This document shows positions 45,490 to 55,379 of a stretch of 64,000 nucleotides of DNA, in pieces. This DNA is from Acanthacorydalis orientalis (Eukaryota; Arthropoda; Insecta; Megaloptera; Corydalidae): the NCBI GenBank assembly GCA_034766995.1, contig CM068315.1, positions 13,641,510 to 13,705,509 of the forward strand, in the 5' to 3' direction. Position 1 is the stretch's first letter. Each line of letters starts with the position of its first letter. A program made the position numbers and the translations under genes. The notes beneath the pieces were generated by a model, which worked only from the letters and a program-made list of their open reading frames with translations, did no database searches and was not told the DNA's origin.

Positions 45490-46685
45490 TGTATGTAAAT
45501 ATAACATAGTAACATTTTATAGAATTCACAAAACATTAAACTGAAGTATTAGTCTCTCATCCAATTACAATAAAGTTTCCAGAGTAATGCGTGATATCTC
45601 ACGAACACAAGCATGCATTTGATGAATTCGTAAACAAAACACACTGAAATGACTATGATTAGTGTCAGAGTGGCGGTTGTGTGCGCATTCCAGCAGAAAT
45701 AAGTTCACATAGCCGGAAAATGACGTCAACTCCACGATGTTAATTAGTTCGGATGCATTGGATTTACTTTGTGGACATCGAGTGGGACATTTCTTTGCAG
45801 ATTAAACAACATTTGTTGTAGTTCACATGTGCGGTCTCATTGATGAGAATTCATTATCTGACATGTCACCGGATCTGTTAAATTTTATTTAATGTCATGT
45901 GAATTGTGGTTTTAAAATTTGAGATTCTATGAAAAAAAATGAAAATTTGAAAGAATTGAAAGTTGAATAATTATTTTTATGAAAAAATGAATTTAAGAAA
46001 AATTTTTCCTGGTAGAAAATAAAGAGTTGTTTACCTTAAAATATTTAATAGCTATTTAATTTCTGTACTATATAGTGATCCGATTTAGAATTATTATGTA
46101 TATGAGAGATTATATCATTGTTTCCATGAGGACCATGTCCAGATCGTCATATTGGGGAGGAGCAAACACATTTTTTAAAGGCGATTTTTTTTATGTTAAA
46201 ATTGTTGGAAGTTACGGTAGAAACGCGCTCATAGAAACATTTTTTTTCGCGCGTAGAAACGTTTTCAATCGTCAAGCTAAACCCATTAAAAAGATTTTCC
46301 AAATAATTCTCAATGAATTTTCAAATTTTCTAAAATCTCAGAACTTGTTAGGAGGGTAGATGGAGCTACAAGGTGCAGATGCTCTCTCTAGTCGGCCACT
46401 GACTACGGGTCTGATTTTTATTTTTTTTTATATTCTCTCCAATTTGAATTCTACATTTTTTACGAAATTAAAAACTAATATCTCTGTATCTATTACAATT
46501 TCCTTTATCCTCACTTATTACTGCTGTTTTTCTTTTTGATAAAAAAATCTTGATGATAGACTAACATTTCTACCTCCAGTGTCAATCTTGATCCAGATTT
46601 ATTATTTGACACCTATATTTTGATAAAATCATTATAGATAATCGAATAATATATCAATATTTACTATTATTTTCTTTATCATCAC
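45490..46685. other. No certain gene; complex islands 45550-45900 and 46070-46430
   Basis: 45550-45900 (AGTGGCGGTTGTGTGCGCAT, ACATGTCACCGGATCTG) and 46070-46430 (GTAGAAACGCGCTCATAGAA, CGCGCGTAGAAACG) are unlike the repeats. A 94-residue plus frame at 46075-46359 (SSYWGGANTFFKGDFFYVKI within) is unrecognised. Coding is possible but unsupported. Confidence 0.4.
45721..45728. promoter_or_regulatory. TGACGTCA palindrome (CRE-type site)
   Basis: This is the exact consensus for CREB/ATF binding, lying in a higher-complexity island. A single 8-bp match is weak evidence for function. Confidence 0.25.
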
Positions 46686-46689
46686 TTAT

Positions 46690-46975
46690 TACTGGTCTCG
46701 CACATTCACTTTCACAAGTGAATTTTTCATTCCCCTCACAAACCATACATTTTTTCTGAACAAAAATATTCAATAATTAATTACTAATCACATTTAATTA
46801 TTAGTTATATACATTTTAATAGCGACCGATTTATTCTTAGAGTGCTAAAGTACAAAAAATCTACAAAATCTATAAATTAGTAATATCTTACAGTTTTAAT
46901 CAGAAAAAATTGTAGTTTGTGAGATAAATGAAAAAATGACTCGTGAAATCAATCAGTGACACAAATTTTAAACAA
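46690..46975. repeat. FB element, full two-armed copy
   Basis: GCACATTCACTTTCACAAGT, CCCCTCACAAACCATACATT, TTAGAGTGCTAAAGTACAAA and ATTGTAGTTTGTGAGATAAA. Confidence 0.82.
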
Positions 46976-47085
46976 GTATTTTTCACAAAAATTTATTTTT
47001 ATTCATGTCAAATAATTGTAACTCTATAATGCTCAAATTCTGAATACATACATATTGACTTATAAAAAACTATCCAAACTTATAT

Positions 47086-47088
<3 letters not shown>

Positions 47089-47125
<37 letters not shown>
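47089..47125. repeat. (TA)n microsatellite
   Basis: About 18 TA units. Confidence 0.95.
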
Positions 47126-47129
<4 letters not shown>

Positions 47130-47303
47130 CGTGTGTACCTAAGTAAAACATATATTGCCTTTATTACTCTTTTACATGTTATCATTTTAATAATTTACTA
47201 AAAGCTTGAATAATGTGAGTTTTCAAAGATAGTATTAAGATAGTAAACTATAATTTAACTTATTACTTTCTGATGATGTCATAAAATTGTAACGAAGTAT
47301 CAG

Positions 47304-47307
<4 letters not shown>

Positions 47308-47332
<25 letters not shown>
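47308..47332. repeat. (TA)n microsatellite
   Basis: About 12 TA units. Confidence 0.95.
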
Positions 47333-47334
<2 letters not shown>

Positions 47335-47807
47335 CTATAAAATGTTGTGCAAAGTACTGTGTATATATACTCGTATATAGAATGAAAATAACTATGTTAC
47401 AAACACACATTATTACAATATCAGAAGTTTCAGAAACTCATTATATATAAAATAATTACAGTACTTTTAATTAACTAACTTTAGGACTTTATATAAATTA
47501 AATCATGATTGTCTGAGAAAATATTTGTTTATTACAAATCACCAAACATATAATAATACTCTGAAATTTCACTCGAAAACAAATACGCCTGATAAAAAAT
47601 AATTAATTAAATTTTGGTGTTTATAAATATTTCAAGCGTTTTTTGCATATTGAAATAATTAAAGATTTTATATACTAGAAAATACATCAAACTCCATTCA
47701 AATTCAATATTTTGAAATGTCAAATTGGTCAAATTTTCAAAAACAACATCACACATATTGTTTATTGTGCTATATTCAAAGATAACATCGATAAACGTAC
47801 CCATCAC

Positions 47808-47867
<60 letters not shown>

Positions 47868-48170
47868 TTTCCACTTCTCATCGGAACTAGTGTGATATCT
47901 CTTATTTCCTTCAAAAAATAGGGCGGTGTCTGCGACTTTGTACAGTGCACGATTCGACAGACAAAAGAAAAAGCACTCCAGCCTCGGGGTCCTGGTGACA
48001 AAACGAATTGTTTTGTCGTAAAACATAATACACAATAACGGGATATATAAAAGTCGTAAACGTTCACATGTTATTATTTTATTCAGCAGATATTTTTTTA
48101 TTTCAATGGATTATAAAAATATATGCCTACATGAAACATATATAAAATATGCTTTCATTTGTATTAAGTA
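47335..48170. other. No gene; complex patch 47870-48070
   Basis: 47870-48070 (GGGCGGTGTCTGCGACTTTG, CCAGCCTCGGGGTCCTGG) is balanced. Its minus-strand frame (HCTKSQTPPYFLKEIRDITL within) runs on into the (TA)n tract and has no motif. Confidence 0.4.
47812..47865. repeat. (TA)n microsatellite
   Basis: About 26 TA units. Confidence 0.95.
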
Positions 48171-48178
48171 CAAAATTA

Positions 48179-48247
48179 TTAGGTTGGTGCAACAATAATT
48201 GCGGTTTCTATGATTTTAAGTTTGCAATTATTCTTGCACCGACCCAA
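48179..48247. mobile_element. MADE1-like 69-bp mariner MITE
   Basis: Left end TTAGGTTGGTGCAACAATAA. The right end complements to TTGGGTCGGTGCAAGAATAA. TA lies on both sides. The two ends nearly meet and form a hairpin. The TTAGGTTGGTGCAA-type end and the short palindromic design are those of the human MADE1 MITE and its Hsmar1 (cecropia-type mariner) parent, as remembered. No coding capacity. Confidence 0.88.
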
Positions 48248-48322
48248 TAGAGTAAACTTTTTCAATTATATAGTAATAAACAGATCTCTTTTAAAACAGA
48301 TGAATATTGAAATTCGTATCTT

Positions 48323-48402
<80 letters not shown>
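48323..48402. repeat. Long uninterrupted (TA)n tract
   Basis: About 40 TA units. Confidence 0.95.
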
Positions 48403-48403
<1 letters not shown>

Positions 48404-48549
48404 TCGTACTAAATATTCGTACATTTAGCTACTCAGAACTTAAGTTATAATGAAATAGATGTAGATTAAATGAATTTTATCATTTGGATCTGCTTTTTTA
48501 TATTTACTAATCATGGAGTTTATTACTTTCTACATTATAAAAATGAAAT

Positions 48550-48950
48550 AGTAATGGCGGTCCCGTAACATTTATTCGTTCTCTGATTGGTTGATATCTT
48601 CCACGTGATCTCTATCATAATTGGTTGTTATCAACAATAAACTTCACATGATATACGATTTTAGTGTAAAAGCTAATAAGAAATTTATTCAAAATATTGT
48701 ATTCACTGAAGCTTTAGAGTAAAAAAAATGTTACACATTTTAACATTGTATTTTGTTTTTAATTTTTATAAACTTTTCCAATAAAAATTTTACGATTTAC
48801 ATTTGAGGTGGATTATTTGTGTCCATAATTTGTTTATTTTTGTTATTTGTTAAGGGGAGCGAGTGTTAGCGAGCAGGCATGATCCCCCCTCCACGATGAT
48901 TGGCGATTGAAGCGAGCAGGGAATGGAGCCTCATTTTTTTTTTAAATAAA
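48550..48950 (+). repeat. Dispersed repeat R3, copy 3
   Basis: CTGATTGGTTGATATCTTCC, TAATAAGAAATTTATTCAAA and CACTGAAGCTTTAGAGTAAA match copy 2. The GC-rich end (AAGGGGAGCGAGTGTTAGCG to GCAGGGAATGGAGCC) precedes a T-run. Confidence 0.8.
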
Positions 48951-48984
48951 ATAGTATATATCAATTAATATATCATTTTCTTCT

Positions 48985-49315
48985 TTCATAAATAAATTAT
49001 TTTTCACCCCATAAACAACAAACATTTTTTCTGATTAAAATGCTCAACAATCATTTTTGATCATTTTATATTTTAGTTTATGTGTACTTCAATTCTAATA
49101 GTATGATCTTCAGAGTACCAAGATACAGAAAAATTAAGAGATCAAATAATATTTCATCTATATTGTATCTTGGTTATTCTTATCTCTTCTATAGTTTAGT
49201 GCTCTAAAGATATAATCACAAAATACGTACAAGGAACAATCAGAAATAATCAATATTTAAAAATTGTTTGTGAGTTTTGAGGTGACAAGCATATTTATTT
49301 GTGAAATATCTTTCA
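48985..49315. repeat. FB element, full two-armed copy
   Basis: CACCCCATAAACAACAAACA, TTTTTCTGATTAAAATGCTC, CAGAGTACCAAGATACAG, then TAGTGCTCTAAAGATATAAT and GTTTTGAGGTGACAAGC. Confidence 0.8.
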
Positions 49316-49389
49316 TAATTATATCATTGAAATTTAAAAAAAAAACAATTTTAAGTTCCAGTTCTCTACAGAAAATAATGATTTAAGTA

Positions 49390-49973
49390 TTAGGTTGGTA
49401 GAAAAATAATTACAATTTATGCACACATTTGTCAAAGCTTTTTTGCTTTTCCTATCTGGTTTAAGTGATCCAGAACTGTTGGATAACTAACGCATAACTT
49501 TTGTGCAAGATCTCGAATTTTGTGTAGTTCTGATTCAACTAACGACCAACTTCTTTCAGTTCAACTAACACCTTCAGATGGTCGTTATAAACTGAAGCAA
49601 GATTCCTTGACCTTCTTTATCCCCAAGGCTCTCATCCTCAGCTCAACATTTTTGGAACCACCATTGTACCGTAAGTTCCTTAACAGTACCTACACCAAAA
49701 TCATCGTTTAATTTATGAAAATTTTCTACTAATTTACCACCCGTTTTGAACTCGTACAAAAATTGCTCTTATTTACTACTTTTCCATCTTTAATTCAATA
49801 GCCTAATTTGAAGAGAAATTAATAATAATATCAAAGTCGGTGTTACTAAAATACAGATCGAAAAATGCACTTTAAAATAATTTTAACATAAACACAATAA
49901 AATGACACATTCATTGAAAAAAATTAAGGTTTTAATTCAGAAATCAAAAACCGCAATTAGTTTTCTACAACGT
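49390..49973 (-). mobile_element. Family H mariner derivative, full copy
   Basis: Starts TTAGGTTGGTAGAAAAATAA after TA. The other end (CGCAATTAGTTTTCTACAA) is eroded. Length is about 584 bp, with a small internal duplication of the AACTAACGACC/CAACTAACACC segment near 49540-49570. DNA-binding domain remnants lie on the minus strand only. Confidence 0.87.
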
Positions 49974-49974
49974 T

Positions 49975-50317
49975 TTATTAATAAATACCAATAAATAAGA
50001 AGCACGCATGAAGATTAAACGATAAAATTAATACGATTTAATTTTTGATTTTGTTTTTGTTATAGTATTTTATGATATTGTTTTCAAAAACAATACCTTG
50101 ATACAATCGAAAAAAATAACAATCATACAAAGTGAGAACTCAGGTTAAAAATAATCAAATAAAATTATACCTGATTTACAATTATTGTGATCTAATCATC
50201 AATGATTCTGAGAGGTAACGGACTGGTTTTCATAGCGACGTCTTGTTTATTTATAAATAAAGTATGATAGAATCAATTAAACTTGCTAAAAGGTTATCAC
50301 AGGGTTATGAAATTATT
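49975..50317. other. No gene seen
   Basis: AT-rich, no motif. Confidence 0.5.
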
Positions 50318-50824
50318 TATTAGGTGTAAAAGTTATTTCTGTGTCTTTAAATTGAATCAAACATAATTTTGTTCTAAGTCAAAAAATTTTATAGTTATTT
50401 TTGGATTTTAAAGTTCCAACCTTAACATTTAAAAATACTATATGTCTTAACCAAGTAGTTGGTGTAACCTTACAAATCAGTAGTGAACACTATGGTATCC
50501 GAAAAGTAGCATACTAGGTATTGCATATTTTTCAGATTCCATTTGAAAAAAAATTTGCCTAAACCGCAAGAAAGTTTTGAGGGAAGATGTGACGAATAAA
50601 ACATGCAAAAAATGTTTAAATCAGTGGGAGAGTTCCTAAAATACATTACGACTTCATCGATTTAAAATCACCCTCTTTTTTCGACAAGGGCTTCGTCAGT
50701 TATCCGACAGATGAATTAAGGTTTTGCAAAATAATTGGAGATATTTTGACAATAGAAATTATTCAATTTTTCAGTAAACATTCATTTCTATAAAAAAGAC
50801 ACCGAATTAATATATGTACCTTAC
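50318..50824 (+). mobile_element. TIR element of family L, copy 3
   Basis: Left end TTAGGTGTAAAAGTTATTTC. The right end complements to TAAGGTACATATATTAATTC. The interior aligns with copy 1 throughout (ATTACGACTTCATCGATTTA, GTCAGTTATCCGACAGATG). Length is about 507 bp. No transposase motif found. Confidence 0.82.
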
Positions 50825-50829
50825 TTATT

Positions 50830-51425
50830 TATCAATGTTTATTATACGTTTACAGATGAAACTTTATAATAAAATTAAGTAAATTAATTATTTTATTATT
50901 ATTATTACCTTTTTTTAATAAAGTATATAATGTATTTTTAAGTTATCCGCATGAATGTACATGTATGTGCTGTCCATGTAAAAGAAATAAAGTCAATTGT
51001 GTATAAAATTTAATAACATAATTGAATGTTATATATAAATTTCTATTTCTGATGTTTTTTAAAAAATATATGTACAATAATTCAACGATCAGCCGATGTA
51101 TGTTGTAAACAAGATACAGAGAAATACATTTTATCCGCTCTTTGGAAAGAAAATTTTACGCTACATTGAGTACATAATAGTAACATGGTCTATTTGAAAA
51201 GATGGATACATTATTGCTATAATGTTTGATACGAAGCGCAGGGTCTCCCATCAATCAAAATCAATTGTTGGACAGAAAATTATGACCGTGGTAAAAACGA
51301 ATGCCTGCGAAGGTTACACTTGTAACTGTCAACGATACAAGACGCATTTGATTGATATTTGAATGTATTTTTTTACATTTTTTTGTATAAATAAATGTGT
51401 ATTGTCGCTTAAACCTTTGTTTACA
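50830..51425. other. No gene recognised
   Basis: 51090-51340 is slightly more complex (GTTGTAAACAAGATACAGAG, GCGCAGGGTCTCCCATCAAT). No frame. Confidence 0.45.
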
Positions 51426-51429
51426 AAAT

Positions 51430-51665
51430 TAATGAATATGTAAAAATGGAACTATGTAATTTTTATTATGAAAAAGAAAATATTTTAAATACAAGGAAAA
51501 GAATATATATATTTAAAAAATGTAAATTTTAAACCAGTTTTTTTTTTATTTTGGACATACAAGTCATGTGAAGTGAGTGATAAATCATTAATTATTTCAT
51601 ATCATTTTTTGTTTATGGAACTTGAAAGTCCAGCTATTATGTAAATGGTTAATGTATTCCGAACT
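51430..51665. repeat. Dispersed repeat R2, copy 2
   Basis: ATGTAATTTTTATTATGAAA, TTATTTTGGACATACAAGTC, GATAAATCATTAATTATTTC and GGAACTTGAAAGTCCAGC align with copy 1 in order. Confidence 0.65.
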
Positions 51666-51899
51666 AATTATGTTATAGATAATGGAAACGATGAGGGTTG
51701 AAATACTATTCCACTTACACAGCGCTTGATATCAAAATAAAACGTTTTGAATATGAAAATGAATATATTTTAATTTTAATCACTTAAAAGAATGAAATAT
51801 CTTATAATAATCAGAAAATACGAACACTGTTTTTCTATAATAGAAGTTAAGTTGTTTTTTTTTTTTTAAAAATGTATATTAAATAATAATTTGAACTTC

Positions 51900-52125
51900 A
51901 ATACAGTTCCTAAACTATAACTAAATTCATTGCTAAGCAATTATTTTTTTCATCCTACAAACAACAAAATACAGATTTTTCTCTACCATTCAGCTCTAAA
52001 GATGACGGAATCTCTATCAAAATGCAGATAAGAAACAATCAATGATAATTTATTGAACATTTTTTTGATTTGATCATGCATTTTTTTGTAATTTGTAGTA
52101 TGTGTATTTGTGAGTGTTCTTACTT
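51900..52125. repeat. FB element, shortened two-armed copy
   Basis: CAGTTCCTAAACTATAACTA, CATCCTACAAACAACAAAAT, TTCAGCTCTAAAGATGACGG, AATGCAGATAAGAAACAATC and TTATTGAACATTTTTTTG. Confidence 0.78.
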
Positions 52126-52399
52126 TTTTTTTAATTTCATTCTATTAACTAGTACCGATTTCATTTTTAATAATAATGTGAGTTTTAAATTTAATTAAAA
52201 TTTAAAATGATTTTCTTTATTCACCTTGGTCATTATTATAAAGTTAGAAAGAAAATATGTTATAGAAGTACATTTTCATTCTTAGTATTTTAAATTAGTA
52301 ATGTAATATTTGCAAAAAAAAAGATCATTAATGCCGATAATAGCCGATCATTTAATTTTATACAATATTCTTTATTCAGAAGAGAAAATATATAGAATT

Positions 52400-52750
52400 C
52401 ATGTTCACAAATAGCTAATGCATTTCGTCTTCATCGTACAAATCATTAAATTTCTGTTCAAAAATTTATAATAGATCATTATTGGTCAATTTTAATAGTT
52501 GCTTATGAGTATTTCGATGATTGGTATCATTTTCAAAGCGTCAAGATATAGAAAATTCTAGAATTTGTAAAGTAGAGGAAAATACATTATAAAAACCACA
52601 GTCTGTACTTTGTTGCTTTAAAAATAATTGCGTCGCCATTGAAAAATGGAGGAATAATGATTTATCGAATACTTTTGATCATAAGAATGTTGTAGTTTGT
52701 GTGGTAAAAACGAGTTCATTTGTGAAAATAATAATTTGAAATTATTTTAT
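52400..52750. repeat. FB element, full two-armed copy
   Basis: CATCGTACAAATCATTAAAT, GCTTATGAGTATTTCGATGA, TTCAAAGCGTCAAGATATAG, then ACTTTGTTGCTTTAAAAAT and TTGTAGTTTGTGTGG. Confidence 0.75.
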
Positions 52751-52919
52751 AGCTGATCTAATATTTTTCTCTGTAAAAATCATTAAAATCTAAAACCAGA
52801 CTATAAATCAAATTCATTTACTTTAAATCTAATCTAGTTTAATCAAAATTGTGACAGATTTTTCAAAGCTAATTTCTCTCCTATCACCTAACCTCTGTAA
52901 GTCCATCAGTCATCCTTAG

Positions 52920-52949
52920 AATATATATATATGTATATATATTTTTTTC

Positions 52950-52981
<32 letters not shown>
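52920..52981. repeat. (TA)n microsatellite with ATTTTTTTCATG interruption
   Basis: The flanking TTTTTTTCATGTATA and TATATGAAAAAAAA make the array an inverted repeat of about 12 bp arms. Confidence 0.9.
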
Positions 52982-52984
<3 letters not shown>

Positions 52985-52985
<1 letters not shown>

Positions 52986-53350
52986 AAAAATGCCCCCGCT
53001 TGTACATTCGCCGCTACATATGCTCTAGTAAAAGTTTCATGTTAAACACGTTGTTAAGTTGTTGTTGCCGTTGTAAAGCATGTTGTTTGCTAAATGCTAC
53101 ACGAAGAACTGGCCTCTGTCACATTTGATTAATGTTCATGATGTGACGGTGTTTATGAACACGTTGCCGTGCGTTCATTCACTGAACATTTTTCGAAGTG
53201 CGTTCATGAAGACCTACCTCTGAAGCCTTTTGTGTCGAAAAATGTTTTGTTACTTCGATATTAATTGTTTTGTACATAAATCATCTTGAAATTTTATTAT
53301 GAACAGTGATAATTTCATAATTTTAATCAATACCAAACACTTCTTTGTTA
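52985..53350. other. No certain gene; complex island
   Basis: 52985-53260 is balanced (ATGCCCCCGCTTGTACATTC, GATGTGACGGTGTTTATGAA). A 65-residue plus frame over it (CCCRCKACCLL within) is unsupported. Confidence 0.4.
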
Positions 53351-53356
53351 AATTAC

Positions 53357-53377
53357 ATATATACATATATATATATT

Positions 53378-53457
<80 letters not shown>

Positions 53458-53467
53458 CATATATATA

Positions 53468-53541
<74 letters not shown>
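53357..53541. repeat. Longest (TA)n array in the window
   Basis: About 185 bp of TA with TTTA and TACATACATA interruptions. Confidence 0.95.
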
Positions 53542-53544
<3 letters not shown>

Positions 53545-53789
53545 TATATTTCATTTTTCTTTGTGGCGTGTAATCAGAAAAAAAACACAACAGTAATAAA
53601 TCAAATGAAATGAAACCAGACTCATATATATTTACTGTATTCAATCATATTTAGTCCTAATTCTCTGGGTTTACTTCGAGTCCTATCTAACCTTATTGTT
53701 GATGACAGATATCTAATATTGTAATTATTTTGCAAGGATATTTAGTAGAGAATGTGATCTATTAAGAAGATTCGTTTTTTTAGTGCTAC

Positions 53790-53945
53790 TTTTTTCTGTA
53801 CTTCAGCGCTTTGAAGATGATGGGATCTTCAACCAAATGCGCATAAGTAACAATTAAAAATTATCAATAATAATTTTATTACTATTTTTGATTGTAGTTT
53901 TGTATGGTTTGAGGATTAAAAAAGACTTGTTTGAGAAATGATAAA
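53790..53945. repeat. FB element, right arm
   Basis: CTTCAGCGCTTTGAAGATGA, AAATGCGCATAAGTAACAAT and TTTGTATGGTTTGAGGATTA. Confidence 0.75.
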
Positions 53946-54189
53946 AGACTAAAGTTAATTCGTTGACTTCTGTTATTTTTATAAATTACTATTAAACTCA
54001 GTTATACAAATGACTTATGTCACGTTGGGTTTGAACAGTTAATATCTTTTTTGATTATTAATATTTTTATTTCTTTTTTTTATTGAATTGAATTGAATTG
54101 TATTCAATAGTCAAGAAATTTATCACGGACAAGAAATTTTCAACCCTACAGCGCACCAAAACCGTAGAATTTTACTTTGAAAATCAGTA

Positions 54190-55200
54190 TTCAGTTATTG
54201 AAATGTAACGAGCTTATTTTCCACATTTTAATGTTGGAATTGATCCCTAGGAATCAATGATTCGCTGCTTGGTTAATCTTTTCCAGTAACAGAGTGCCGT
54301 GAGTGATTTTTCATGTGTCGGGAGATCATATTCAGCTTGGACAGAGGAAAATATTGAACGTGTGCGGCAAAATATCGAAAAAAGCCAGAAATGTCGACCC
54401 AGAGACAATCTACCAAATTGGGTATAGCTCGCACATCGATGCAGCGCATATTACACAGTTTACACCTTTTTCCATACAAGATTCAATTGGTACAGGAAAT
54501 ATAATCTGTAGATTATCAGCAACGGGTATATTATGCAGTCTGATTTCAACAATTAGTAAAGGAAAGAAACAGGCTTATTCATTAGATGATTATGTCTGAT
54601 GAGGCTCACTTACACCTCAACGGTTACGCCAATCAGCAGAATTATAGGATTTGGAGTACCGAGAATCCAAGAGTTATCCAGCGACATGAATTTACCCCTC
54701 TCAAGTGCACGGTTTGGTGCGAGTAACTTTACAGAAATTAATCAGACAGTTTTTCGAAAATAACAATGGTAATGTAGTGACGGCCACTTGAAAATATTAT
54801 ACGTCTTGCAGAGGAAAATAGACTAGAAATGTGATTTCAAGAAGATAGCGATATTTTCCATACTGCTGAAGCCACAATGCAAGTTCTAAGAGGTATTTTT
54901 GAAAACGAATAATTTCGAGAAAATCTGTAATTAATTGACCGCCACGGTTTCTAGATCAGACGACTCTTGACTTCTTTTTGTAGGCTTACCTAAAAAAGAG
55001 ATTGTATGTGAACAAGTCTCGGATAATTCCACAATTACAGGAGAACATTCGCGCAAAAATTAGGGCACTGCAGCCATTGACACTAACAGCTGGAACATGC
55101 CGTAGAAAGAGCTCGTCTTAGCGAAGACATAAATGGACGGCATTTAAAAGATTTTGTTTTCCGTTCACAGTGTGAACAAGTCTTCCAGCTTTATATTTTA
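54190..55200 (+). pseudogene. IS630/Tc1-type transposase relic
   Basis: The plus strand reads, over several frames, KKARNVDPETIYQIGYSSHI then DAAHITQFTPFSIQD (54378-54485). This matches an RSxRRxAxxLGIS...LHKDL...PYKIQ region. Next is MSDEAHLHLNGYANQQNYRI then WSTENPRVIQ (54592-54680), the first catalytic Asp in SDEAHFHLNG. Then HTAEATMQVLRG appears near 54860, following the second Asp position (D..A..HTA). A broken third-acid region with SFCRLT near 54970 follows, and a C-terminus DINGRHLKDFVFR near 55125. From memory this is the arthropod family often labelled Tc3-like. At least six stops or shifts; inactive. Terminal repeats were not found. Confidence 0.83.
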
Positions 55201-55313
55201 TTATATCCAAAGATGAATGAAAATAATTAATTATCAAAAAAGTTATTAACTGTTTAAGCCCCGTCGTGACTCATGGGCTACTCTTTATAAAGAGAAAACA
55301 AATGAAACGCGCT

Positions 55314-55320
55314 ATATATG

Positions 55321-55373
<53 letters not shown>
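55314..55373. repeat. (TA)n microsatellite
   Basis: About 28 TA units. Confidence 0.95.
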
Positions 55374-55376
<3 letters not shown>

Positions 55377-55379
55377 TAT

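Noticed and set aside
46075..46359. 94-residue plus-strand frame as a gene
   Set aside because: Unrecognised, with no splice, promoter or homology support; noted only as a non-repeat island.
47607..48035. 142-residue minus-strand frame
   Set aside because: It runs through the (TA)n tract (a run of Ile-Tyr), so length is an artefact.
54273..54479. 68-residue minus-strand frame
   Set aside because: Antisense shadow of the IS630/Tc1-type relic.
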